A stretch of 57,718 nt of DNA from CAZGQY01 sp964528035 (lineage in GTDB: Bacteria > Pseudomonadota > Gammaproteobacteria > Methylococcales > UBA1147), in contig CAZGQY010000007.1 of assembly GCA_964528035.1 (NCBI GenBank), positions 1 to 57,718 of the forward strand, written 5' to 3'. Shown here in pieces: positions 32,916 through 41,857 of this stretch (positions are counted from its first letter, which is position 1; the number at the start of each line of letters is the position of its first letter). Position numbers and translations under genes: made by a program. The notes below the pieces were generated by a model. It worked only from the letters and a program-made list of their open reading frames with translations. It had not been told where the DNA came from and did no database searches.

Positions 32916-34385
32916 CTATTTCTGTCCATAGTGTTGCTCGATCAACTTAAGGATTTGTTCTATATCAATGTGCGTTTTCATGGAGGCTGCCAGGGTATCG
33001 ATCGCTTGCTCGCGGAGCGTTTCGTAATTAAAGGGCTCAGTAGTTTTCGCTTCTGTCCAGTTAAATAGCCATTCCTGGTCTAACTCAAATAGTCCATGTA
33101 CGAATGTTCCGACGATTTGCCTGTCATTTGATACTGCACCGTCGGGACGTCCGTTTATAATACAGAAGGGATTATCCAGTGCAGCGCCTGTACAAACACC
33201 CGAGTGGATTTCATAGCCTCGAATTTTCTGATGGTTCCACAATATGTGGCCGCTTACGTTGTCTGTCCGTTTTTCCGGTTTAAGTTCAGTTTCCATTTCC
33301 AGTAAGCCAAGTCCTTGTATGGTGCCAAGTGAAGTTTCGACCCCATACTGATCAAAAATAGCGTGCCCCAGCATTTGGTAGCCGCCACAGAGCCCGAGTA
33401 ATTTCCCCCCGTAGCGTAAATGTTTAAGTATAGCAGTATCCCAATTTTGTTCCCGTAGCCAGATTAAATCATTACATACGTTTTTACTTCCCGGCAGGAT
33501 GATTATGTCTGCAGGGGGTATAGCCTCACCTTGCCCAACTAATGTCAGGTTAATATTTGGGTGTAAGCGCAGTGGGTCGAAGTCTGTATGATTGCTGATT
33601 CTAGGATAGATTGGTGCGATAATTTGCAAACTTGTATCGCTGTTTTTATTCGCGGCATTGTCACGGCAGACACGATCCTCAGCTTCCAGGTGAAGTCCCT
33701 GAAGGTAGGGTATTACACCGAGGACTGGTTTGTTTGAGCGCTGTTCAATCCAATCTACTCCGGATTGCAAAAGATTCATGTCGCCACGAAATCGGTTAAT
33801 AAGCAATCCCTTGATTCGATCCTGTTCAGAAAGCGCTAAAATATCCAGAGTACCGATCAAGTGTGCAAAGACTCCGCCGCGGTCTATATCAGCAACCAGT
33901 AACACTGGACAGTTTACTGCTTCCGCAAATCCCATGTTGGCAAGGTCATTTTGTCTTAGATTTATCTCAGCGGGACTGCCTGCACCTTCGACAACGATCA
34001 TGTCATATTGGTTACACAAGCGTCGATAAGAATCGAGAACACTTCGCATGGCCGTTGGTTTGAATGCGTGGTAGTCTCGTGCGTTCATATTTCCAATCGC
34101 TTTCCCGTGGATAATAATTTGCGCGCCCTGATCGTTATTTGGTTTTAGAAGTACTGGGTTCATGTCGGTATGTGGAGAAATCCCGCAGGCAGTCGCCTGG
34201 GTCGACTGTGCTCGGCCAATTTCTCCACCGTTCACGGTTACTGCACTGTTTAAAGCCATGTTTTGTGGTTTGAACGGAGCGACCGAAATACCCATTTGTT
34301 TAAACAAACGACAAAAACCAGTTACCATAGCGCTTTTTCCGGCGTCTGAAGTCGTCCCCTGAATCATGACAGTCAATGCGTTCAT
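32916..34385 (-). CDS. cobQ: CobQ, cobyric acid synthase
   Basis: A 489-residue glutamine-dependent amidase that amidates adenosylcobyrinic diamide at four positions to make cobyric acid. The N-terminal ATPase domain has IQGTTSDAGKSAMVTGF, FKPQNMALNS, VVEGAGSPAEINL and VADIDRGGVFA; the C-terminal class I glutaminase has the nucleophile in LLGLCGGYQMLG and the histidine in IVGTFVHGLFE. It is divergent from cobU across 121 bases. I found no cobalamin riboswitch elements there. Confidence 0.96.
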   Translation of the reverse strand: MNALTVMIQGTTSDAGKSAMVTGFCRLFKQMGISVAPFKPQNMALNSAVTVNGGEIGRAQSTQATACGISPHTDMNPVLLKPNNDQGAQIIIHGKAIGNMNARDYHAFKPTAMRSVLDSYRRLCNQYDMIVVEGAGSPAEINLRQNDLANMGFAEAVNCPVLLVADIDRGGVFAHLIGTLDILALSEQDRIKGLLINRFRGDMNLLQSGVDWIEQRSNKPVLGVIPYLQGLHLEAEDRVCRDNAANKNSDTSLQIIAPIYPRISNHTDFDPLRLHPNINLTLVGQGEAIPPADIIILPGSKNVCNDLIWLREQNWDTAILKHLRYGGKLLGLCGGYQMLGHAIFDQYGVETSLGTIQGLGLLEMETELKPEKRTDNVSGHILWNHQKIRGYEIHSGVCTGAALDNPFCIINGRPDGAVSNDRQIVGTFVHGLFELDQEWLFNWTEAKTTEPFNYETLREQAIDTLAASMKTHIDIEQILKLIEQHYGQK

Positions 34386-34506
34386 GCGTTGATCATACTG
34401 GGGTACTTCTCTGATTTCGAGAAAAATCTATGATATGTAAATATTGTATAGTCTTGTGGTTGGTTGTACTCACGCGATTGATAAAAGATAAGGGCAGAAA
34501 TTCATT

Positions 34507-35034
34507 ATGCTAGAACTGGTTTTAGGTGGTGCGCGATCAGGTAAAAGCGATTATGCTGAATCGGTTGCTAAAGCCAGTGATCTTGAAGTTGTCTACATAG
34601 CAACCGCACGATCTAATGATGTGGAAATGGTAAATCGTATCGATAGACATAGGCGTAAAAGACCCGCTCAATGGATTACAGTGGAACAGCCGGTTTATGT
34701 TGCTGAGAGTTTACTGACTTACGCATCAGCGAACAGATTTTTGCTTGTTGACTGTCTGACCTTGTGGTTGAGTAATGTATTGTTTGATTCGAATGGAAGT
34801 GTTTCGGAGGATGTGTATTTACAGCAATCAAAAGCATTATTAGAGGTGCTGCCATCATTGGCGGGTCATTGTCTGGTGGTCAGTAATGAGGTCGGAATGG
34901 GCATCGTTCCGGATAATCCGTCGGCTCGGCTATTTCGAGATAAGGCTGGCTTGCTACATCAGTCGCTTGCTAAAGTTTGTCATCGAGTAGTATGGGTTGC
35001 TGCGGGATTGCCTCAGGTGCTAAAGTTAACATGA
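34507..35034 (+). CDS. cobU: CobU, adenosylcobinamide kinase / guanylyltransferase
   Basis: A 175-residue bifunctional enzyme that phosphorylates adenosylcobinamide and transfers GMP to it. The P-loop is LVLGGARSGKSDYAES, and the guanylylated histidine is in DRHRRKRPAQW; LVDCLTLWLSN and VSNEVGMGIVP are further family motifs. The length is normal. It is followed after 144 bases by cobT, and the three genes cobU-cobT-cobS perform nucleotide-loop assembly. Confidence 0.95.
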   Translation: MLELVLGGARSGKSDYAESVAKASDLEVVYIATARSNDVEMVNRIDRHRRKRPAQWITVEQPVYVAESLLTYASANRFLLVDCLTLWLSNVLFDSNGSVSEDVYLQQSKALLEVLPSLAGHCLVVSNEVGMGIVPDNPSARLFRDKAGLLHQSLAKVCHRVVWVAAGLPQVLKLT

Positions 35035-35178
35035 CAGAGTATTGGGGGTTATTCGAGAAAGGAAGGGTTACTGTAGTACAGCGGGTTTGGCCTGATTTTT
35101 CGATTTTACATGTTTAGATTCAGACTGATATCCGCCTCTTTTTATCGATAAAATGGACTCAAACTCCTTCCCCTTGTA

Positions 35179-36276
35179 ATGACCACTATTCTTGGACACT
35201 CCTCTGAGAGTTGGTTGCAGCAGCCAATACCCGGCCTGTGTCAGAAATATAGAGAACAGGCGTTTCTGCGCCAACAAAAATTGACGAAACCCCCGGGTTC
35301 TTTAGGGCGGCTGGAATCTCTTGCGATTGCATTATCATCCATGCAAAAGACATTGCGGCCCAATGTTGATAGGGTGAACATATCTGTTTTTGCAGCGGAT
35401 CATGGGGTCACAATGGAGGGTGTTTCATTGTTTCCACAGTCGGTTACCGGGCAAATGGTGAAAAATTTTATCCAGGGTGGTGCTGCGATTAATATATTGG
35501 CGAGTCAAATAAATGCTGAATTGGAAGTTGTCGATGTAGGCGTTGTTAGTCGTGTTGACACGGGTGATTTATTGGTTGTTGATCGAGCTGGACCAGGAAC
35601 AAGAAATATCGTCTGCCATGAAGCGATGACAAAATGCCAGCTAGACAAGGCGATGGGATCTGGGCGACGCTCTGTGGAACGAGCGTATGGTTCCGGTTGT
35701 AATTTATTTATTGGTGGTGAAATGGGTATTGGCAACACCACCTCTGCGAGTGCGATGTTGTGTGTCTTGTTGGATGAATCCTTGATAACTTCCGTTGGCC
35801 CTGGTACAGGGCTGAATGATGCAGGTGTACGCCGCAAGCAGAAAATTGTACAACAGGCTGTCAATAAACATCGTTGGTGTTGTTCGAGTCCGTTGAGTAT
35901 TCTTCGTTGTCTGGGTGGTTTTGAAATTGCCGCACTGGTGGCTGCATATCTTCGATGTGCCCAGTTGGGTATCCCTGTGTTAGTCGATGGTTTTATCGCA
36001 TCGGTTGCAGCCTTAGTTGCAGTACAAATCCAAACAGAATCCAGCCAATGGTTTTTGTACAGTCATTATTCTCAAGAACCTGGCCACAGAAGTGTTTTGT
36101 CTGCATTGAAAGCCAAGCCTCTGGTGGATTTCTCCATGCGTCTCGGGGAGGCGAGTGGCGCGGCGTTGGTTGTGCCACTGATTCGAGCCGCATGTGCACT
36201 GCAAAATGACATGGCCACATTCGACCAGGCCCATGTCAGTCCGTCAATTGTAGCCCTCAAAAATAAAAAAAGTTGA
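35179..36276 (+). CDS. cobT: CobT, DMB phosphoribosyltransferase
   Basis: A 365-residue enzyme that joins 5,6-dimethylbenzimidazole to a phosphoribosyl group from nicotinate mononucleotide for the lower ligand of B12. Motifs: KPPGSLGRLESLA, VFAADHGVTMEGVS, GGAAINILA, GEMGIGNTTSASA, GPGTGLNDAGV and the catalytic glutamate in RLGEASGAALVVPL. Length and motifs are normal. Only the late B12 genes are in the window, so the organism could salvage corrinoids or have early genes elsewhere. Confidence 0.96.
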   Translation: MTTILGHSSESWLQQPIPGLCQKYREQAFLRQQKLTKPPGSLGRLESLAIALSSMQKTLRPNVDRVNISVFAADHGVTMEGVSLFPQSVTGQMVKNFIQGGAAINILASQINAELEVVDVGVVSRVDTGDLLVVDRAGPGTRNIVCHEAMTKCQLDKAMGSGRRSVERAYGSGCNLFIGGEMGIGNTTSASAMLCVLLDESLITSVGPGTGLNDAGVRRKQKIVQQAVNKHRWCCSSPLSILRCLGGFEIAALVAAYLRCAQLGIPVLVDGFIASVAALVAVQIQTESSQWFLYSHYSQEPGHRSVLSALKAKPLVDFSMRLGEASGAALVVPLIRAACALQNDMATFDQAHVSPSIVALKNKKS

Positions 36277-36692
36277 GTATTTACGCGAAATAATGAACAA
36301 TCGCAGTTGCAATGGTCGGTACTGTATTGTGTGTATGCTAGAGAGCTTGGTAAATAATGACTTAAACTGTCTGGATAAAGGATTTGCTAAGCCCTGCAGG
36401 CGTTGCGTTAAATCGGCACTTTAGTCGGATATTGATTTAGATGAGCTGCTTTTTTAGAGGGTTGTAGAAGAATAGACTGATTAACAGATGGTAATTCTGA
36501 TTGGCGAGATTTATTGGGTATATTTCCTGAACTGTAGGCAGGTTTCTGTAAATGATCGAAAATCCAAACCATTCAGGCTTATTGTTACTGTTATCGCTAT
36601 TCTCGGATAGCCTACTGGGTTTATACTTAATTCTTTCAGGTAACTAGTTAAAGGGTACCCGAACTTATATTGGAGAGAAGGGGAGAATAGAA
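36277..36692. other. Gene-free stretch between cobT and the Lys/Ala-rich gene
   Basis: No coding frame, RNA gene or riboswitch is recognisable in these 416 bases. A purine-rich GGAGAGAAGGGGAG precedes the next ATG and serves as its ribosome site. A promoter for the next gene probably lies here, because the spacing is large for an operon. Confidence 0.5.
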
Positions 36693-37130
36693 ATGACATT
36701 TTTATTATTTGGGTTGACAACGGTATTGGTTGGTTATGTGGCATATGCTTTTTATACATCGGATGCAGGTGAGGTAAAACAGAAACTGGAACCTGAGGTT
36801 AAACCGGATGCAGTTGCTGCGCCAGCGCCGAAACCAAAGCCTGCGAAGAAAAAAGCAACTAAACCAGCAGCAAAGAAAACTAAAAAAGCAGCAGAGGTCA
36901 AGACTGAGGAAGTGGTGGCTGAACCGACTCAGTATCGTAATCCAGAAACTGGCGATACTGCAGCAGTACCTTCAAATTACCGATTTGCAAAGCGCTGGAT
37001 TAAAGAAGCACTGGTGACTGAAAAATTATTGGATAAAATTTATAAGAATAATGAACTTGATGATAAATCGTCGAAAAAAGTTAAAAGTGCATTGGAAAAA
37101 TTTAAAGGCATTAAGAAATATCACGCTTAA
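36693..37130 (+). CDS. Lys/Ala/Pro-rich single-span membrane protein, unknown family
   Basis: A 145-residue protein. Residues 2-22 form one membrane span (FLLFGLTTVLVGYVAYAFYT). Residues 30-75 are a low-complexity Ala/Lys/Pro tract of repeated PKP/KKA/TKPAAKK units resembling a histone H1 tail. The C-terminal 60 residues look like a folded helical domain (QYRNPETGDTAAVPSNYRF, then FAKRWIKEALVTEKLLDKI and SALEKFKGIKK). I do not recognise a named family. With the N-out/C-in or N-in/C-out question open, the basic tail could bind DNA, RNA or cell-wall anions. It lies between cobT and cobS but shows nothing of B12 synthesis. Confidence 0.75.
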   Translation: MTFLLFGLTTVLVGYVAYAFYTSDAGEVKQKLEPEVKPDAVAAPAPKPKPAKKKATKPAAKKTKKAAEVKTEEVVAEPTQYRNPETGDTAAVPSNYRFAKRWIKEALVTEKLLDKIYKNNELDDKSSKKVKSALEKFKGIKKYHA

Positions 37131-37182
37131 TTGCCTGAGCATTGATTTTGGAGCTCTTAAATAGCTCGCATAGAATAAGATT

Positions 37183-37923
37183 TTGGCAGAAACGGGACGT
37201 TTTGTACCACTCGTAATTGCCGTACAGTTTCTGACTCGCTTACCGGTATCCCCGGGTGGTCAGGTGTCGGATGAGCAAGTAGGTCTTTCAGTATTGTTGT
37301 ACCCGCTGGTTGGTCTGGGTATAGGGGCAATATTATTCGTCGTTGCGATATTCTGTGCGTCTGCAAGTGTTTTTGTTGCTGCTGCGCTCGTCGTAACTGG
37401 CTGGGTCTTGCTTACGGGCGCTTTACACCTGGATGGGTTGGCTGATTGTGCCGATGCCTGGATTGGTGCATTAAACAGTCCTGTTCGCAGCCTCGAAATT
37501 ATGAAAGATCCCTGCGTGGGGCCCGTTGCCGTATCAATTCTGGTGCTGCAATTATTACTCAAGTATTCGGCTGTTGTTGCTTTGCTACAGAGCCATATGC
37601 CTGGCGTTTTATTGTGGGCGCCGGCCGTGGGCCGTACCATAGTGATTGCGGCAATATTATGGATACCTTATATTCGACCTGATGGCCTGGGTGCCGTATT
37701 AGTGAAGACAACACCGCGAATGCCGGCCCGTTGTCTGATTTTTGTGGTGTGTCTGTTAGTGTTATTGCAACTTGGTGTGACGACCTTGCTCGCCTGTGTA
37801 TTGGTGTTTATCACTCTTCGTGCTTTGCTTATGGATCGACTCGGTGGAGCCACCGGCGATGCATATGGCGCATTAATTGAGTGTATCGAAACAACTGTTT
37901 TGATAATGCCCTTGTTCTTGTAA
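37183..37923 (+). CDS. cobS: CobS, cobalamin synthase
   Basis: A 246-residue integral membrane protein that joins adenosylcobinamide-GDP and alpha-ribazole (or its phosphate) as the last step of B12 synthesis. It starts with AVQFLTRLPVSPGG, has the family motif LHLDGLADCADAW and KDPCVGPVAV, and about six hydrophobic spans. The best start is a TTG at 37183 with only a weak ribosome site. It is separated from cobT by the unrelated Lys/Ala-rich gene. Confidence 0.93.
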   Translation: MAETGRFVPLVIAVQFLTRLPVSPGGQVSDEQVGLSVLLYPLVGLGIGAILFVVAIFCASASVFVAAALVVTGWVLLTGALHLDGLADCADAWIGALNSPVRSLEIMKDPCVGPVAVSILVLQLLLKYSAVVALLQSHMPGVLLWAPAVGRTIVIAAILWIPYIRPDGLGAVLVKTTPRMPARCLIFVVCLLVLLQLGVTTLLACVLVFITLRALLMDRLGGATGDAYGALIECIETTVLIMPLFL

Positions 37924-37970
37924 TGGCGCAATGAAGCATTTCGATTGATTTTTTCCTGGTCGTTTGGTTT

Positions 37971-37994
37971 TGGCGTAAATCTACTGTTACGCCA
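37971..37994. terminator. Possible hairpin after cobS
   Basis: A perfect 8-bp stem, TGGCGTAA with TTACGCCA, and an 8-base loop, 47 bases after the cobS stop. There is no T-run after it, so termination would be Rho-dependent or absent. Confidence 0.35.
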
Positions 37995-38056
37995 GAATAA
38001 GTAATTGCATTTTGCATGCAGACAGACGTTTAGACTGTTGTTTCGAACGAATTACT

Positions 38057-39142
38057 ATGCCTACAGTTACTGATTCCATTTCGCAAAGACGAAGTTTAAT
38101 GCTTGCTGTTCTTTCAGTGTGTTTTGGTCTTCTGGTCGCCTTTGGGCTAGGAGAAATAATACTCAGATTGATGGCGATTGGTTATGGCAACGCGCCGTTG
38201 GTTTCAGACCCATATTTGCATCATGTCCATCCATTAAATTATCGATTTGTTTCGCATACACCCAGTGGTGAGTATGGTGGACATGAAGTGTATTATGATG
38301 AACAGGGGCGTGTATCTAACCCCGTAGTCAGTGATCGTAATGATGCGTCTGTGAGACCTAAAATGGCTTTTATGGGCGATTCATTTACTGAGGCGGGTCA
38401 AGTTGCTTTTGCGGATTCGTTTGTCGGGATAATGGCAACGAAGTTGGAAGGCAGGGTTGATGTTAGAAATTATGGCGTCTCCAGTTACAGTCCTATCCTC
38501 TATCTTTTGCAATGGCGTAAAATTGTTCGCAACTATCGGCCCGATCATGTAATTGTCTTACTGTATAGCAACGATATTGCCGATGATCGCCAGCGAACCC
38601 GTGCGGCTGAGTTTTCCACTGATGGACAGTTACTTGCTCTGCCCGGGCCTTCGGGAGGGTGGTTAACAAGCATGCTGAGAAAACTATACCTGGCGCGCTT
38701 TCTAAGAAAAGTCCAATTACAATTGAAATGGATGATCGAAAATCAAGCTACTGAAAAAAGCATTACGGCAGGGCTTGTTGAAGAAAATCCAGAAATTTCA
38801 GATCTTAGTAGTCACTATATGGAGTCACTGTCTAAGGAGATATCAGCGGTGGATGGTGACTTGACGATCATGGTTGTTCCGTCAAAATATAGATTGAGCC
38901 ACTCTGGTTTGGTAAGTAACAAACCTCAGTTTTCTGACAAGTGGAAGTCATGGGCAGCGCAACGGTCAATTAATTTTATAGATCTCGTCAAGGGCTTTAG
39001 TCAAGCTGCCGCACAAGGAGAGAAGCTGTTTTTCGAAAAGGATATTCATTACAACGAGAATGGACATAGCGCAGTTGCGAAGGCATTACAAAGCCATTTT
39101 TCTGAGTTGTTTTCAGGTGTTAAGTCTCCAAAGATGCAGTGA
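38057..39142 (+). CDS. SGNH/GDSL-family hydrolase with membrane anchor
   Basis: A 361-residue protein with an N-terminal membrane segment (LMLAVLSVCFGLLVAFGLG) and an SGNH hydrolase domain. The nucleophile serine is in AFMGDSFTEAG; the glycine/asparagine blocks are near RNYGVSSYSPILYL and LLYSNDIADD; the catalytic Asp-His pair is in FFEKDIHYNENGHSAVA. Such anchored SGNH proteins often remove or add acyl groups on surface polysaccharides. I choose the ATG at 38057; a TTG at 38012 would add 15 unlikely residues. No acyltransferase partner is next to it, so the substrate is unknown. Confidence 0.87.
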   Translation: MPTVTDSISQRRSLMLAVLSVCFGLLVAFGLGEIILRLMAIGYGNAPLVSDPYLHHVHPLNYRFVSHTPSGEYGGHEVYYDEQGRVSNPVVSDRNDASVRPKMAFMGDSFTEAGQVAFADSFVGIMATKLEGRVDVRNYGVSSYSPILYLLQWRKIVRNYRPDHVIVLLYSNDIADDRQRTRAAEFSTDGQLLALPGPSGGWLTSMLRKLYLARFLRKVQLQLKWMIENQATEKSITAGLVEENPEISDLSSHYMESLSKEISAVDGDLTIMVVPSKYRLSHSGLVSNKPQFSDKWKSWAAQRSINFIDLVKGFSQAAAQGEKLFFEKDIHYNENGHSAVAKALQSHFSELFSGVKSPKMQ

Positions 39143-39180
39143 ATACAGATTTTATTGGCTGAACCGGGGTAGCCTCCTAA

Positions 39181-39340
39181 GGAGCGAGGTTTTAATAATA
39201 TGGGAAAGATTGACGCAGGATTATTGTATGTCTTCAAGGCGTAGCCACAGGCGCATAGCAGGGCTACGCAACTGTTGCTACAACGCAGAAGACGGACAAT
39301 AAGACAAGTCAGGATTCGTATATTATTGAATCCTCGCTCC
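39181..39340. mobile_element. 160-bp palindromic MITE, copy 2
   Basis: Same length and ends as the copy at 27962-28121 and close to identical, differing at scattered bases. It is flanked by TAA on both sides (39178-39180 and 39341-39343). It lies between the convergent SGNH gene and metA. Having different target duplications at the two copies shows separate insertions rather than one duplicated segment. Confidence 0.9.
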
Positions 39341-39411
39341 TAAACATTGCTATATCGAATCATATACTTAAAAATGGTTTTCTCTGGCAACGACTATCGC
39401 TCCTTGGAAGG

Positions 39412-40476
39412 TCATAAGCCTAAAGGGTTGTTTGGGTCCACTGTATCCATGAACGGAATGCGTCGATCCTGATGTGTGACCTGGTAGACGCGTCCCAACC
39501 AGTTGTTGAATACAGCTTTTGTGGTGTCGTGCCAGGTTATATCCAGAGATTGGATAATTTCAGATTCTGGAAATTCGAAACCGGGACGATCAATTATTGC
39601 CGCCGATATGACGCGTTGTTTGTAAATATCGAGGAGCTGTAAAGTTTTTTCGCCGAAATAATCTTTTGGGTAGGGTGGGTATTGATCAGATTCCGCGTGA
39701 ATAAACCGCAATACTTCACGTTTGTATTCTTTGAGCAAGCTGATATTGTCATATTCTGGATGTCCCTGAAAATATATGACCCGAAATCCATCTGAACTGG
39801 TCGCTAAATGTACTCCAGCCATTTCACTCTCGACTAAAACCCTTAGACCTGCGGCTTCAATATCGGATCGAAATACTTCGTTGAATCTGGAGTGAGGTAC
39901 ATCAAATCGGGTATTGATATCTGAAACTAATGGATGGGTGCGTTGAATCACACTGTGTGAAAACACACCCCAACGCTTTTCACCCAGATGGGTTCGTTTA
40001 ATACCATGGCAATATTCTATAAGCGCATGTGTTGCAAGACAGGAGCAAATGGTAGACGTGACATTCTGTTTTGCCCAATCAAATACTTCTGTAAGGTAAG
40101 GCCAGAAAGATTCATCAGGAAGTTGTGCCTGAGTGATGTTTGCGCCGCTTATAATCAACGCATCAAGGCCATCATGTTTAATCTGATCGAAGCTTTCGTA
40201 ATGCTTAGCCAGATAAGCTTTTGCTTCAGAACACCGTTCAATACCCTCTATGAAAAAAGGATGGACATGGAATTGTGCGATTTGATTGCAGGCCCCTACC
40301 AGGCGAAAAAATTGTCTTTCGGTTGCTTCCAGTGCAGAATCGGGCATCATATTCAAAAGACCGATATGTAGTTCCCGAATATCCTGCTTCTGGGCGAAAT
40401 TTGGTGAAAGTATTCTCTGACCTTCTTCGCTTAACCGCTTAAATGTTGGTAGGTCATTGTGGGCAACTAAAGGCAC
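39412..40476 (-). CDS. metA: Homoserine O-acyltransferase of the MetA family
   Basis: A 354-residue MetA-family enzyme, which activates homoserine for methionine synthesis. The nucleophile cysteine is in TICSCLATHALIEY, and the His-Glu pair in YFQGHPEYDN; GLLNMMPDSALEATERQF is the N-terminal signature. At the position that separates succinyl (Gly) from acetyl (Glu) donors, it has a Thr in ISGANITQ, and the lysine of E. coli LNMMPKK is replaced by Asp. Donor choice is thus uncertain. It starts with GTG, nine bases after an AGGAG-type site. A P-loop ATPase gene lies directly upstream. Confidence 0.85.
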   Translation of the reverse strand: MPLVAHNDLPTFKRLSEEGQRILSPNFAQKQDIRELHIGLLNMMPDSALEATERQFFRLVGACNQIAQFHVHPFFIEGIERCSEAKAYLAKHYESFDQIKHDGLDALIISGANITQAQLPDESFWPYLTEVFDWAKQNVTSTICSCLATHALIEYCHGIKRTHLGEKRWGVFSHSVIQRTHPLVSDINTRFDVPHSRFNEVFRSDIEAAGLRVLVESEMAGVHLATSSDGFRVIYFQGHPEYDNISLLKEYKREVLRFIHAESDQYPPYPKDYFGEKTLQLLDIYKQRVISAAIIDRPGFEFPESEIIQSLDITWHDTTKAVFNNWLGRVYQVTHQDRRIPFMDTVDPNNPLGL

Positions 40477-40499
40477 TTATTTGATCTCCTGTTAATTTA

Positions 40500-41345
40500 T
40501 TAGCCCTGTTTGGCAATGGCATCAGCTATCAATCCGATCAATTCTTGTTCGGTAGTGATCTTATAGACGTCGTCAGCATTTATGGTATAACCGTATTGTT
40601 TGCTAATCTCTTCATAGTGTGGGCTCCTGGAGCGAATGAGTTTAGGAAAGACCCAGCTGACAAATTCATCTGGAGGGATTTTGTTGATATCGGTATATCC
40701 TTTTTCAACTGTAAATTTTTCCAGGTTTTCATCTAGAAAGGATTCTCGGTAATAAAGGGGCTTAGGGCTTGCCGCAGCGCGTTGAATCAGTGTATTTTCC
40801 AGTGACGGGGATGCCTTTAGATAGAGTATCAATGTATGATCAGCCAAAGTCTCAATAACCTTGGGTTCATCCAGTTCGGATACACTGCCGCCAGCATCAT
40901 TAATGAAATGTTTATAACCATAAATATCTTCGGCTTTCTGTATAAAACTGGGAACATCGTGCATGGCCGAAATTTCGGCCTGGCGATGTAATGCCTGACG
41001 GCGTTTGAATTCTGTTTGTGTCAGACCACCTAAAGATTCATCACCTATTTTACCCAGGAATGTCGATATTGGTGTAAGATTATTGACGGTAATATTGCTG
41101 CAAATATAGATCGAATCGGATAGCAGCAGATCCTGCAGAAACGGAACGTCCATTGCCTGTCTTTTAATGTTATCGAGGATGGGTTCTTCCAGATACTGGG
41201 TACCGATACGGTAGTCCCCGGAATAATGAAACCATTTTTTTTTAGGCAGGTGATCTGCCAGCGTAGTTTTCCCCACACCGGACATACCGAGCAGCGTGAT
41301 TCGTTTGGAGGGCCAGTCTATAAATTCCTGGGGGCTCATTTTCAT
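40500..41345 (-). CDS. P-loop ATPase upstream of metA
   Basis: A 281-residue protein with a Walker A motif at ITLLGMSGVGKTTLADHL and a cytosolic kinase-like P-loop fold; VIETLADHTLILYLKASP may be the Walker B region. I have seen such ATPases beside metA in related bacteria, but its biochemical role is not established. It ends 23 bases before the metA start, so they are likely one operon. No membrane segments. Confidence 0.75.
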   Translation of the reverse strand: MKMSPQEFIDWPSKRITLLGMSGVGKTTLADHLPKKKWFHYSGDYRIGTQYLEEPILDNIKRQAMDVPFLQDLLLSDSIYICSNITVNNLTPISTFLGKIGDESLGGLTQTEFKRRQALHRQAEISAMHDVPSFIQKAEDIYGYKHFINDAGGSVSELDEPKVIETLADHTLILYLKASPSLENTLIQRAAASPKPLYYRESFLDENLEKFTVEKGYTDINKIPPDEFVSWVFPKLIRSRSPHYEEISKQYGYTINADDVYKITTEQELIGLIADAIAKQG

Positions 41346-41506
41346 GTTTGTGTGTCGTCCGTTTGATGGTCTGGGCGCTTAGACCCTTAGATACTCGGAA
41401 TGAGAATGTATAGCTATGATTATTCGATGGAGGCTATTGTATTTTAATTAGCGACGTATTGAAATTTCAGAACAGCTGATCTCACGAAAAATAACTTGTT
41501 ACAAAT

Positions 41507-41737
41507 TTAAAAGTAAGCTGACGTTGAGGAACGAAACCCAGCATTAAAATAAGCATCATGCTGGGTGAGTGTAGCCACTTCAATAGCATCGACAACGATA
41601 TGATCGGGTTTGAATTCTTTTACGACCTCGAATGCCGCAACTAAATGTTCATCCATAACCCGGGAATCTGGATAAATACTTAGAAACCGCAGCCTTATAG
41701 GTCTGACTAGTTGTCGCTTTTTTATTTTAAAGTCCAA
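41507..41737 (-). pseudogene. KaiC-like ATPase fragment
   Basis: A short frame whose middle part (RPIRLRFLSIYPDSRVMDEH, then EVVKEFKPDHIVVDAIE) resembles a segment of KaiC/RadA-family ATPases just before and at Walker B. No P-loop or other KaiC motif is near, and the end (AYFNAGFRSSTSAYF) is unlike the family. It is probably a gene scrap. The rest of 41346-41857 has no feature I can support. Confidence 0.35.
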
Positions 41738-41857
41738 AAATCATGTTACTAAACGCCAAACATCGTAATTGACAACACACAGACCGTTCTGTACATTTCG
41801 ATTTGCCCAAACGGGCGTTTGGATTTCCTGTTTTTTAGCTCAAGATAACTTCGAATT

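Noticed and set aside
34386..34506. Cobalamin riboswitch between cobQ and cobU
   Set aside because: No B12-box-like or other conserved riboswitch segments could be found; the same for 36277-36692.
36693..37130. Histone H1-like nucleoid protein
   Set aside because: The basic tract is similar but the N-terminal membrane span and the folded C-terminal part do not fit a free nucleoid protein.
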